Assembly (NCBI GenBank): GCA_964528675.1
Contig: CAZGTU010000028.1
Coordinates: forward strand, 1 to 46,973
DNA length: 46,973 nt
Direction of reading: 5' to 3'
DNA from: CAYRTD01 sp964528675
GTDB lineage: Bacteria > Bacteroidota > Bacteroidia > Bacteroidales > GCA-2748055
Shown: piece after piece, positions 34,526 to 44,300 of the stretch
Layout: each line of letters opens with the position of its first letter
Numbering within the stretch: position 1 is the first letter of the stretch
Translations under genes and position numbers: made by a program
The notes under the pieces: model-generated
The model's database searches: none
What the model was told of the DNA's origin: nothing
The model's input: the letters and a program-made list of their open reading frames with translations, nothing else

Positions 34526-35877
34526 AAAGCAGGTATCTTCACGACATAGTAATCGCTTTTGAGTCTATCCTGGCCAACAAACTCAGGAGTTTTTTAACCG
34601 GACTGGGGATCGTTTTTGGAGTTGCTGCAGTGATTACTATGCTGGCTATAGGGAAAGGGGCACAACAGGAGATCCTCGAGCAAATTAAAATGGTAGGGGT
34701 GAATAATATAATGATTACTCCTATAGTGGAACCTAAATCGGCAGAAGAGGACTCAGATGGGGGTTCTTCTAAACAAAAATCAAGATTCTCCCCCGGACTT
34801 CACCTTAAAGATGTAGATGCCATCAAAAAAGTTCTGCCTACGGTGAATAGGATCAGCCCGGAAATAGCTTTGAATTCATACGTAGTCCAGAGTGGTAAGA
34901 GAAGAACTGCCAAACTGCTTGGCGTGTCTCGTGAGTATTATGACATTTTCAACCTGAATCTCTCCTCCGGGGTGGTTTTCAATGATTACCAGGAAGAGAA
35001 CGGTATACCGGTTTGCGTCATCGGGGCGAATATTGCCCAGACATTTTTTAGCGGAGAAAATCCAGTCGGAAAATATATAAAATTTGATAAGGTATGGCTG
35101 AGGATCACCGGTGTTCTGGAAAGGAATGATGTCAAAATTACAGGATTTGAAAACACCGGCATAAATGTTATGAATGACAATATTTATGTACCCGTAAAAA
35201 CAATGCTTTTGCGATTCCAGAACCGTGCACTCGTATCTTCACGGATGAACACACAAAGCACCGGACGGGCAAGATGGTTTTACTTTGCCACAAGTACTAA
35301 TCCCTCGCAGAATACCGAATCAAATTATCACCAGCTCGACAGGATCATCGTTCAGGTAAGGGATTCAAAAGAACTCGATCCGTCAACGAAACTTTTGAGC
35401 CGCCTGTTGTTCAGAAGACATCAGGAAGTGGATGATTTTGAGATCACTGTTCCGGAGCTGCTTCTGAAACAGGAACAAAGAACCAAAGATATTTTTAATA
35501 TTGTCCTCGGAGCAATTGCCAGCATTTCTTTGCTGGTTGGAGGAATTGGCATTATGAATATTATGTTTGCCTCTGTTATGGAAAGAATCAGGGAAATCGG
35601 CACAAGGCTCGCAATAGGGGCCAGAAAGAAAGATATTGTAGTACAGTTTCTTTCTGAAGCTGTTCTGATCAGTGTTACAGGTGGATTAATAGGTGTGGCA
35701 CTGGGCATTCTTGCATCCAAACTAATAACTGAATTTTCCGGTATACTCACCATAGTATCACCTTTTTCTGTTCTTGTAGCATTTGCGGTATCAGCTTCCG
35801 TGGGGATTGTTTTTGGTTATTCCCCTGCGAAAAGAGCTTCCGAAAAAGATCCTATAGAATCATTACGTTATGAATAA
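34522..35877 (+). CDS. MacB-like FtsX-domain ABC permease
   Basis: A 451-aa permease with TM1 (about 17-40), a periplasmic MacB_PCD domain (about 41-305; SGVVFNDYQEE, VCVIGANIA, NPVGKYIKF) and three C-terminal TMs (about 326-350, 378-405, 412-440) of the FtsX type (GGIGIMNIMFASVMERIREIGTRLAIGA). The cytoplasmic ATPase that normally accompanies or is fused to MacB is absent, both in this protein and in the operon. It overlaps both neighbours by a few bases. A type VII exporter that uses an ATPase made elsewhere is the simplest reading. Confidence 0.92.
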   Translation: MKSRYLHDIVIAFESILANKLRSFLTGLGIVFGVAAVITMLAIGKGAQQEILEQIKMVGVNNIMITPIVEPKSAEEDSDGGSSKQKSRFSPGLHLKDVDAIKKVLPTVNRISPEIALNSYVVQSGKRRTAKLLGVSREYYDIFNLNLSSGVVFNDYQEENGIPVCVIGANIAQTFFSGENPVGKYIKFDKVWLRITGVLERNDVKITGFENTGINVMNDNIYVPVKTMLLRFQNRALVSSRMNTQSTGRARWFYFATSTNPSQNTESNYHQLDRIIVQVRDSKELDPSTKLLSRLLFRRHQEVDDFEITVPELLLKQEQRTKDIFNIVLGAIASISLLVGGIGIMNIMFASVMERIREIGTRLAIGARKKDIVVQFLSEAVLISVTGGLIGVALGILASKLITEFSGILTIVSPFSVLVAFAVSASVGIVFGYSPAKRASEKDPIESLRYE

Positions 35878-37348
35878 GCGATTTTTACCCCTTTGTCTGT
35901 TGTTTCTTGTTCTTTTTAGTTTTTCAAGTGCACAGGAAACGAAAAAATATACCTTCGAAGAAATTATTCTTATTGCCCGGCAGCAATCTCCTCCTGCTGT
36001 GCTTGCCCGACACAGGTTCAGGCAGAGCTACTGGGAGTATCGAACCTACAGAGCAAGGTTGTTGCCCCGGCTTACCATGAATGCCACTGTTCCCGATCTT
36101 AACCGCTCAATTGAAAGAATCACCCAGGATGATGGTTCCGATGCTTTCAGGGAAAGGGCTTTATTGAACTCTTCTGCAAGCTTCGAATTGAGTCAAAATA
36201 TCGGCTTAACCGGCGGTAGTATTTTTCTTAGCTCAGATATTGACAGGATACAATTTTTAAATGATTCCACTCCTACATCCTATTCTACCACCCCTATCAG
36301 CATTGGTATAAGACAGCCAATTAACGGTTATAATGAATACAGATGGGAAAGGCAGATTGAACCATTGAAATATGATAAAGCCCAGTTTGAATATATTCAG
36401 GATCTTGAACAGGTAACCATAAGAACCGTAAACTTCTTCTTCGATCTTTTATTGGCCCAGAAAAATATTGAAATTGCCGAAACAAATTATTCAAATGCCG
36501 ACACCCTTTATCAAATTGCCCAGGGCCGTTATCAGCTTGGTACAATTGCTGAAAATGAATTATTACAAATGGAGCTGGCCTTTCTTAATGCCGGAACTGC
36601 TATGAATGAGGCATATATAGATCTCGAAATAAAGCAATTTCAGTTAAATTCTTATCTTGGATTGCCACAGGATGTGGATATTGAGTTGGTTATACCGGAG
36701 GAGATTCCTGATCTTGAAGTTGAATTGGGTCTGGCTCTTGATAAAGCCTGGGAGAATAACCCCGAGGTGCTGAATCGACAGCAACAATTATTGCAAGCCG
36801 AACAGGAGGTGGAACGGACAAAATCGGAAAAAGGCCTTGATGCTTCCTTGTTTGCACGTTATGGACTTTCACGACAGGCTTTTGATATTCAGAATGCCTA
36901 TTCCGATCTTGTAAATGAGCAACGAGCCGTGCTGGGAATCGAAATTCCCATAATGGATTGGGGACTTGGTCGAGGAAGATACCGGATGGCCCGGTCGGCT
37001 ATGGAAGTGATCCGCACCAATGTGCAACAGGCTGAGATTGATTTTCAGCAGGAGGTACTCCTTGAAGTAATGCAATTTAACCTTCAGGATGAACAGCTCG
37101 AAATCGCACAAAAGGCTGATACAATCGGATTGAAAAGATTTGAAGTAGCCAAACAAAGATTTCTGATCGGTAAGATCAGTGTTCTGGATCTTAATGTCGC
37201 CCAGACTGAGAAAGATCAGGCTGCACGAGCTTATCTTTCTGCTTTGAGAAATTACTGGACCTATTATTATAACTTAAGATCACTTACTCTCTATGATTGG
37301 TTGAGAAACGAGCCACTTACCCAGGATTTTAAAGAGCTGTTAAATTAA
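35870..37348 (+). CDS. TolC-family outer-membrane efflux protein
   Basis: A 492-aa outer-membrane channel protein with a signal peptide (1-22, ending FSSAQ). Two halves of the OMF fold are visible as long alpha-helical runs (LEQVTIRTVNFFFDLLLAQKN; NYSNADTLYQIAQGRYQLGTIAENELLQMELAFLNA; then the second half with RFEVAKQRFLIGKISVLDLNVAQTEKDQA). Trimers form the exit duct of the adaptor-permease system. Starts inside the permease gene (8-base overlap). Confidence 0.92.
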   Translation: MNKRFLPLCLLFLVLFSFSSAQETKKYTFEEIILIARQQSPPAVLARHRFRQSYWEYRTYRARLLPRLTMNATVPDLNRSIERITQDDGSDAFRERALLNSSASFELSQNIGLTGGSIFLSSDIDRIQFLNDSTPTSYSTTPISIGIRQPINGYNEYRWERQIEPLKYDKAQFEYIQDLEQVTIRTVNFFFDLLLAQKNIEIAETNYSNADTLYQIAQGRYQLGTIAENELLQMELAFLNAGTAMNEAYIDLEIKQFQLNSYLGLPQDVDIELVIPEEIPDLEVELGLALDKAWENNPEVLNRQQQLLQAEQEVERTKSEKGLDASLFARYGLSRQAFDIQNAYSDLVNEQRAVLGIEIPIMDWGLGRGRYRMARSAMEVIRTNVQQAEIDFQQEVLLEVMQFNLQDEQLEIAQKADTIGLKRFEVAKQRFLIGKISVLDLNVAQTEKDQAARAYLSALRNYWTYYYNLRSLTLYDWLRNEPLTQDFKELLN

Positions 37349-37421
37349 TACAAAGACATTATTTTTTTTGTAAATTAGTCCGTGATAAGATGATTAGGAA
37401 TTAATCAGGAGACAGGAGGTT

Positions 37422-38987
37422 ATGCGTAAGGTTTTATTATTCACGGGTTTTTTGTTTTTATTCATTGTTCCTGCCTATCCGCAGGAACCAGAGAATATTG
37501 TCACATTCGAAGATTTAAAGTTTTATTCTTACTTCGAAGAAATGGCATTTTATAATTTTATGCAGGGGTCTGAAGATGTGTTAATGTTATTCGCTGCCAT
37601 TGATCCTGACGTTAATACAAATATCTATGAGGGATTTAAAAAGGATATGGTTCGTGAAATGGAAAGATTAGATAACAGGAAGTTCCAAAGGGTCAGGGAA
37701 GAAAAGAAAATCAGTATAATTTATGATCATGTGAATACCCAGGTATTGACACATTACAGAGAAAAGATTCTTTTCCCCCATATTTTTGTGAATGGAACCT
37801 TCAATTGCCTTACAGCTTCAGCCTACTATGGGTTCCTTATGGATTCTCTGGGCATTGAGTATGATTTCAGAGAAACTTATAACCATGTTTATCCTGTTGC
37901 TTTTCCCCGTACAATGCAGATAAAAATTGAGACCACAGATCCTATTGCAGGGGTAGAGTATTATAACCAAAAATTGAAAAGAAAATTTGTGGATTATCTC
38001 CTGGAAAAGAAAAATATGACCCGGGATGAATATTATTCCAATAGCATCGAAGAACTGTTTAACCGTTACTTTCTTCCTGAATCCGGCGTAGGCCTTCTGG
38101 AATTGGCAGGATTGCAATATATGAATGATGCCCTCTATAATTATGATTCAGAAGAATATTATACAGCTTTTGAACAGATAAAGAAAGCCTACTTTCTCTA
38201 TCCATCGGATCGCATGAGGATGCTTTTTCAATTTATCCTTAGCGGCGCCCTGGGAGAAGCAGAATTTCTTAGAATAGAAGAGGCAGAATTACTTGTATAT
38301 CTTTCAAGATTGCCTGATGATGAAATAAATGTTGATGAGATCAGCCTGGGTTACCTTTATCTTACAGAAAGATTACTATTTAATTCATCCCGAACCGATT
38401 ATTATGATGAACTTTTTCGTTATCTGTATAATCATATGAGGAATGGCCTGGTAAAGGATGAAATATCATTTCAATACTACTTTCATCGTGGGAAATCAAA
38501 ATTAATTCATTATAAATTCAGGGAAGCCCTCGATCTGTTTTTAAAGGCTTATGAATTAAATGCTCACAATCTGGAACTTCAGTCTCTTATTGTCACTTCC
38601 CTGGCAAATACTTTCGATAATACACCTGCCCCTCAACTGGTGGAAAACATTGAACTTTATGCCGCAGAAATGCCGGTGCTTTCAGAAAATGGCATGTTCA
38701 TAAGCCTTCAGATGATGTCCTACCTGATACTTATTGAGCAGCTATTCGACTTTGAAGAGATTGACTCTGCTCTTATGTATCTTGATAAATTTGAGACTCT
38801 TTTTAAGCGGAATCCTGAAATCGATATTGATTATGAGCACGTAGGGGATGCTTATTCTGCTGCTGCAGTTTACTATTTTAAGAATTATCAGAAACACAAA
38901 GCTGTCGAATTTCTTGAAAGAGGACTTGAAATTGCTCCTGAAAATTATGAGTTACAATACAGGCTGAAATCCGTCCGGAACCCCTGA
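37422..38987 (+). CDS. Secreted transglutaminase-like/TPR protein
   Basis: A 521-aa exported protein with a signal peptide (1-20). An N-terminal domain carries a transglutaminase-like layout: Cys129 in NCLTASAYYGFL, His155 in NHVYPVAF, and an acidic pair Glu170/Asp173 in IKIETTDP. Cys-His-Asp/Glu in this order is the papain/transglutaminase pattern, and the spacing is close to that of bacterial transglutaminase-core proteins. The C-terminal half (about 225-521) is alpha-helical with TPR-like repeats (ALDLFLKAYELNAHNLELQ; AVEFLERGLEIAPENYELQ). It lies 73 bases after the TolC gene and ends 16 bases before the convergent MORN gene. A role as a periplasmic peptidase or amidase is possible; whether it is active is not known. 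Confidence 0.78.
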   Translation: MRKVLLFTGFLFLFIVPAYPQEPENIVTFEDLKFYSYFEEMAFYNFMQGSEDVLMLFAAIDPDVNTNIYEGFKKDMVREMERLDNRKFQRVREEKKISIIYDHVNTQVLTHYREKILFPHIFVNGTFNCLTASAYYGFLMDSLGIEYDFRETYNHVYPVAFPRTMQIKIETTDPIAGVEYYNQKLKRKFVDYLLEKKNMTRDEYYSNSIEELFNRYFLPESGVGLLELAGLQYMNDALYNYDSEEYYTAFEQIKKAYFLYPSDRMRMLFQFILSGALGEAEFLRIEEAELLVYLSRLPDDEINVDEISLGYLYLTERLLFNSSRTDYYDELFRYLYNHMRNGLVKDEISFQYYFHRGKSKLIHYKFREALDLFLKAYELNAHNLELQSLIVTSLANTFDNTPAPQLVENIELYAAEMPVLSENGMFISLQMMSYLILIEQLFDFEEIDSALMYLDKFETLFKRNPEIDIDYEHVGDAYSAAAVYYFKNYQKHKAVEFLERGLEIAPENYELQYRLKSVRNP

Positions 38988-39003
38988 CCTGAAATTTCCT
39001 TAA

Positions 39004-39816
39004 TTATTTATTATCTATCGCCAGGTTGTATTTCCTGCTGACCACTCCATAATTGCTTTTATTGGTTTTGTATTGTGCTGATATGGTAAGGGTCTCCATC
39101 CTGAACTCACCTTTTTCCAGCTTCATAGTAAATGTTCCCTTTCCATTTTCAGGTTCAATAGGAAATAACCCCCTGTGAATGTATTTTTCATCTTTGAGAT
39201 CTCCAATATAAAAGATTGTTCCACCTTGAGGAGGACTCAGCCGAAGTTCAAGAATATATTTATTTTCAAAAGCAAGGCGATTCACAGGATTTATTATTAT
39301 CCGGGGTTTATTATTCAGAAGTTCTCCCGAAGAATTATATTCTTTTAGTCCTAATCCGGGAAGTCCCCCTTTAAAAGGAGCGCTGGCCATCAGAGTTCCA
39401 TCTTTGTAATAGCTTTTTCTGATTCCTTCGAGTTTTCCCATAGTGAAAGGTGATTCCCTGTAAAGCTCACCGCTGCGATAATACATCTCTGAAATTCCGT
39501 TTCGATAACCTTCTTTGTAGTATCTCTTTTCACGCAGCACTCCATTGGGATAGTAAATTACTGCCGGCCCATCCTTTTTGCCTGTGTTATAAGTATAAAC
39601 ACTTTTGAGAGTCCCCTGTGGAGAATAATGCTTCATTAAACCATGTGCTTTACCGTCTTTTACTTCAGTCTCAGTCTTTATTTTGCCATCTTTATAATAA
39701 TCATAGGCGAGATTCTCTTTTGATTTTTTCTCACCATCACCGGAAGAATCACACGAGGTTAAGAGCGTGATCAGTATTATGGAAAGAATACAATGGATAT
39801 ATATTTTATTTCTCAT
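39004..39816 (-). CDS. MORN-repeat lipoprotein
   Basis: A 270-aa lipoprotein: signal with LLTSC (Cys22), a short charged linker, then five MORN-type repeats (about 36-165: YYKDGKIKTETEVKDGKAHG, YSPQGTLKSVYTYNTGKKDG, YYPNGVLREKRYYKEGYRNG, YYRSGELYRES, YYKDGTLMASAPFKGG), as in YwqK-type proteins, and a beta-rich C-terminal domain (170-270) with an RLSPPQGG motif. MORN-type repeat lipoproteins are common in Bacteroidota and their roles are mostly unknown. Convergent with the transglutaminase-like gene. Confidence 0.85.
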   Translation of the reverse strand: MRNKIYIHCILSIILITLLTSCDSSGDGEKKSKENLAYDYYKDGKIKTETEVKDGKAHGLMKHYSPQGTLKSVYTYNTGKKDGPAVIYYPNGVLREKRYYKEGYRNGISEMYYRSGELYRESPFTMGKLEGIRKSYYKDGTLMASAPFKGGLPGLGLKEYNSSGELLNNKPRIIINPVNRLAFENKYILELRLSPPQGGTIFYIGDLKDEKYIHRGLFPIEPENGKGTFTMKLEKGEFRMETLTISAQYKTNKSNYGVVSRKYNLAIDNK

Positions 39817-40081
39817 GCTAAGTTATATTTGAATTTATGAAGAAATTCATTTCCATTATTTCTTTAATAGTAAAGATAATATTTTTTTTAAGAGGGGTAA
39901 ATAGTTTTGAGGACGTGCGACTCGGGATGCAATGTTCTTATGAATAAATTTGAACTCATTTTATGGCTTATTGTTATTTATAATTACACTGTGTCTTGAA
40001 ACATAGTTATTAATATATATAATTAAATATTTTCATTAACTTTACCAATCGTCTGCTGATAAACCTAAAATTCTAACTTGT

Positions 40082-41020
40082 ATGAATAAAATTACCGTAA
40101 TTGGTGCAGGAAACGTAGGCGCTACATGCGCGAATGTCATTGCACACAAAGATCTGGCAAAAGAAGTGGTACTTGTCGATATCAAAGAGGGTGTTGCTGA
40201 AGGAAAAGCCCTGGATATCTGGCAGGCCTCTTCCATCAACAATTTCAACACAAGACCCATCGGATCTACGAATGACTATCTGAAGACAAAAGGATCGGGA
40301 GTAGTGGTTATTACATCCGGTTTACCCCGTAAACCCGGAATGTCGAGGGATGATCTGATTAAAACCAATGCTGTTATCGTCAAGGATGTAACAGAAAAAG
40401 TGATCAAGTATTCACCGGAAGCCATAATTATAGTTGTTTCCAATCCGCTCGATGTTATGACCTATGCTGCCTACCTGGCTGCCAATAAACCATCGAACAA
40501 AGTGTTTGGAATGGCTGGAACTCTTGATACAGGGCGTTATAAGGCCTTCATTGCAGAAGCGCTGGATGTTTCTCCCAAGGATATCCATGCTATGTTACTT
40601 GGAGGACACGGGGATACTATGGTTCCCTTACCCCGCTATACTTCTATCAATGGAATACCCATAACAGAGCTTTTACATCAGGATGTGATTGATAAGATTG
40701 TTGAAAGGACCCGAAAAGGCGGGGGTGAATTTGTGAATCTCATGGGAACCTCAGCATGGTATGCTCCCGGAGCCGCTGCGGCCCAGATGGTCGAGGCTAT
40801 CGTTGATGATCAAAAAAGAGTGTTCCCGGTTTGTGCGTACCTTGGCGGAGAATATGGATTAAAGGATATTTACCTTGGTGTTCCGGTAAAACTTGGTCGT
40901 CATGGAGTGGAAGAGGTAATTGAGATCGGATTGAATAAAGATGAGAAGAAATTGTTACTCGATTCAGCTAATTCTGTTCAAAAGGTGATGAAAATTCTTG
41001 AAGAAATGAAATTATTTTAG
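40082..41020 (+). CDS. mdh: Malate dehydrogenase
   Basis: A 312-aa NAD-dependent malate dehydrogenase of the LDH-like MDH group. GAGNVG (residues 8-13) and Asp33 in VLVDI form the NAD site; Arg83 in GLPRKPGMSRDDL gives malate rather than lactate specificity (Gln there in LDH); VSNPLDVMTY and LGGHGDTMVP with the catalytic His (about 178) follow. Full length. It links oxaloacetate and malate in the TCA cycle. A GC-containing hairpin follows 9 bases after the stop. Confidence 0.97.
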   Translation: MNKITVIGAGNVGATCANVIAHKDLAKEVVLVDIKEGVAEGKALDIWQASSINNFNTRPIGSTNDYLKTKGSGVVVITSGLPRKPGMSRDDLIKTNAVIVKDVTEKVIKYSPEAIIIVVSNPLDVMTYAAYLAANKPSNKVFGMAGTLDTGRYKAFIAEALDVSPKDIHAMLLGGHGDTMVPLPRYTSINGIPITELLHQDVIDKIVERTRKGGGEFVNLMGTSAWYAPGAAAAQMVEAIVDDQKRVFPVCAYLGGEYGLKDIYLGVPVKLGRHGVEEVIEIGLNKDEKKLLLDSANSVQKVMKILEEMKLF

Positions 41021-41029
41021 AAAAGAATA

Positions 41030-41053
41030 ACAGCCTCCTTAATTAGAGGTTGT
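41030..41053 (+). terminator. Possible hairpin terminator after mdh
   Basis: ACAGCCTC pairs with GAGGTTGT (one G-T pair) around an 8-base loop. It is followed by CTAAAAAGCC and not by a T run, so it is a weak candidate at best. Confidence 0.35.
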
Positions 41054-41080
41054 CTAAAAAGCCCATGGCTTTAATTATGA

Positions 41081-41117
41081 ACTTACAAATTATGCGACCA
41101 AGTTACAATTTGTAAGT
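41081..41117. repeat. Perfect 11-bp inverted repeat in the mdh-secDF spacer
   Basis: ACTTACAAATT (41081-41091) and AATTTGTAAGT (41107-41117) are exact reverse complements with a 15-base spacer. Long enough to be a protein site or a small hairpin; too AT-rich to be a strong terminator. Confidence 0.75.
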
Positions 41118-41335
41118 AATATCATTTTTAAGTTGTCTTTTTTGACACCCGGTTCTTCCCCCCCAATGAGAATATTACCATCTAATCAAAAGCTTATTTT
41201 TGCCTGTTGCTAAAAAGCATATTTATCATTAACCGTTTCTCCTCAGATTAACATATATCCTTTCATTTAAAATCCCTTTAAATATTTAAGCTTTTACAAG
41301 TATTCACATCAATATGATTTCTTAAAAATATATAT

Positions 41336-41343
41336 TATATTTG
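41336..41343 (+). promoter_or_regulatory. Candidate -7 box for secDF
   Basis: TATATTTG is a full match to TAnnTTTG, 55 bases before the secDF ATG, in very AT-rich DNA. No clear -33 box is present. Confidence 0.4.
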
Positions 41344-41397
41344 CCCGTCAATTTTGAACCTGAATAAATAGTAAAATTCATTAAATCATAATAAAAA

Positions 41398-44300
41398 ATG
41401 CAAAATAAAGGAGCCATCCGCTTTTTCGCCATAGTACTGGCCCTGGTTGTTGTGTATCAGTTATCATTCACTTTTGTTGCCAGGATGGTTGAACGGGATG
41501 CAGAGGAATATGCTCAGGGAGAACCGACTAGAGAGCGAAGATATCTTGATTCTATAGCCAATGAAGAAGTATATAACTTTTTCTTCCTGAAGCAATACAC
41601 CTACATGGAATGCAAGGAAAAGGAAATTAACCTCGGACTTGATCTTAAAGGAGGTATGAACGTAGTTCTGGAGGTATCTGTTGAAGATGTTATCAGATCC
41701 AATGCGGCACCTCATTATCTCAGTGATCCATTGTTTACACAAACCATTACCCTGGCCAGGGAAATGAAAAGAAACAGTCAGGCCGATTTTGTTGATCTTT
41801 TTTATGAAGCCTACCAGGAAGTTAATCCTGGTGGCCAGATGGCCCAGTTTTTTATGACTCCGGAAACACGCGGACAAATAGACCTTAATACTACGAATGA
41901 GGAGGTTGTCGATTTTCTCCATGAGGAAGCTGAAAGCGCGATTGAGAATTCGTTTAATGTCCTTAGAAACAGGATTGACCGTTTCGGGGTTACCCAGCCT
42001 AATATTCAACGCCTTGAGAGACAGGGGAGGATCCTGATCGAGCTTCCCGGGGTGAAAGATCCTGAAAGGGTGACCAAATTGCTCACCGGAACTGCTAACC
42101 TTGAATTCTGGACTACATATAGTAACTCTGAAGTAGTAGCCTATTTGCAGGAAGCAAATGAGATTTTAAGTGATGTTCTATATGAAGGAGAAGACATTCT
42201 TCCGGCAGATGAAGAAGAAACAGAAGATCAGGACCAGGAACCAACTGAGGAGGCAGTTGAGGAGGATGCAGAAGATCAGGAAATATCGCTGTTTGATGAG
42301 GATGAAGATACCACCGGTGAAATCGGACTATTCGATGAAGCCGATACCACAGAAACGATGCTTGATCAGCAGGAAGATATGGCAAGGGAAAATCCTTTGT
42401 TTGCTGTTCTTACACCTTATGTTGATAATGAAATGCAACCGATCCCCGGGTCGGTTGTTGGTGTTGCACAGATAAAAGATACAGCTAGGGTTAATTCCTA
42501 TCTGAACCGTCCCCAGATTCAGTCAATTTTCCCTGCCGATCTTGAACTGAAGTGGCATCACAAACCCCTGGAAGATAATGAAGGCTTTATCCAATTGCAT
42601 GCACTTCAGGCTTCAAGGGACAGGGGACCTTCTCTAAGCGGCAAGTACATTACCAATGCAAATATGGCCTATGGTCAGTTCAGGAATGAAGCAGAGGTTC
42701 ATTTTTCAATGAATGCCGAAGGAGCAAAAAGATGGGCGAATCTCACCCGGGAGAATGCCGGTAAACAAATTGCCATCGTTCTTGATGATTATGTGGTTTC
42801 TTCCCCGAATGTTTCCGGTGAGATCAAAGGAGGTTCATCAACCATCTCAGGTAATTTCTCCCAGGCAGAAGCCACTGACCTTGCTAATATTCTCAAATCC
42901 GGTAAAATGGATGCCAAGGCAAGAGTTGAATCCAGCGAAGTTATTGGCCCCTCATTGGGTCAGGCTTCTATTACCAGTGGATTGAACTCATTCCTGATTG
43001 CTTTTGTGGTTATCCTGCTTTATATGTTATTCTATTACAGTCGCAGAGCAGGTCTTGTAGCCGATTTCGCATTGATAGCCAACATGTTCTTCCTGATAGG
43101 TGTGCTGGCTTCACTTCAGGCCGTTCTTACCCTTCCGGGTATCGCCGGTATTGTTTTGACAATAGGTATGTCGGTCGATGCCAATGTGCTTATATATGAA
43201 CGTATACGTGAAGAATTGAACGCCGGAAAGGGCATTAAACTGGCTATAGCTGATGGTTATAAAAATGCATACAGTGCCATTATCGATGCCAACCTTACCA
43301 CCCTGCTGACCGGTGTGATACTTTATCTCTTCGGTACCGGGCCAATCAAAGGTTTTGCCACAACGCTGGTGATCGGTATTCTTACCTCATTATTCTCAGC
43401 GATCTTTATTACCCGTTTGATCTATGAGAGAATGTTAAGTAAAAACCGTAAACTCACTTTTGATACAAAGCTCACTCGCAATGCATTTAAAAACCTTAAC
43501 ATCGATTTTATTAACCTCAGGAAAACAGCATATGTAATTTCCGGGACCATCGTTCTGATCGGGATAGCATCTCTTTTCGTAAGGGGTTTGAACATGGGGG
43601 TGGATTTCACAGGTGGCCGGAACTTCGTTGTTGAATTCCCCAAGGAAGTAGTTGTTGAGGATATTCGTTCTGATCTGAATGCAGAATTCGGGGAGATGCC
43701 TACTGTGATCACCTTTGGCCAAAAAAACAGGGTCAGGGTAACTACCAAGTTTATGATCGAACAGGAAACACCGGAAGTGGATTCGATCATTAAGGCAAAA
43801 ATGTTCAACGGTTTGCAGAATTACATCGATGATGACGTGACGCTTGAGCAGTTTATTTCAACAGATGATTATATCAAGAGTTCTCAAAAAGTAGGACCAA
43901 CCATTGCGGATGATATTAAATTTGATGCTGTTCTGGCGATCTTTTTCTCCCTGGTCATCATCTTCCTTTATATTATCATTCGTTTCCGTACATGGCATTA
44001 TGGTTTAGGTGCACTTGCGGCCCTTGTGCACGATGTTTTAATTGTACTGGGCCTCTTCTCAATTTTCCATGATGTTCTTCCTTTCTCTATGGAAATTGAC
44101 CAGGCTTTCATTGCGGCAATCCTGACCGTTGTCGGGTACTCCATTAACGATACGGTGGTTGTTTTTGACCGGATCAGGGAGTATACCGGCCTGTTCAGAA
44201 AGCGTGATCGCAAGGAGACTGTGAATCTTGCACTTAACAGTACAATCAGTCGTACCTTCAGTACATCTCTGAGTACCTTCTTTGTACTTCTTTCTATATT

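Larger units (their letters stand above)
41021..41397 (+). other. mdh-secDF spacer with hairpins and promoter
   Basis: No gene is seen in 377 bases. Contents: a hairpin just after mdh (41030-41053), a perfect 11-bp inverted repeat (41081-41091 and 41107-41117), a C-run at 41158-41164, and a -7 box for secDF near 41336. Confidence 0.85.

Noticed and set aside
41030..41117. Intact insertion sequence or tRNA in the mdh-secDF spacer
   Set aside because: No transposase frame, no paired long terminal repeats and no cloverleaf; only short hairpins are supported.
41464..42009. 181-aa minus-strand open frame inside secDF
   Set aside because: Antisense to the conserved SecD start, no family resemblance.
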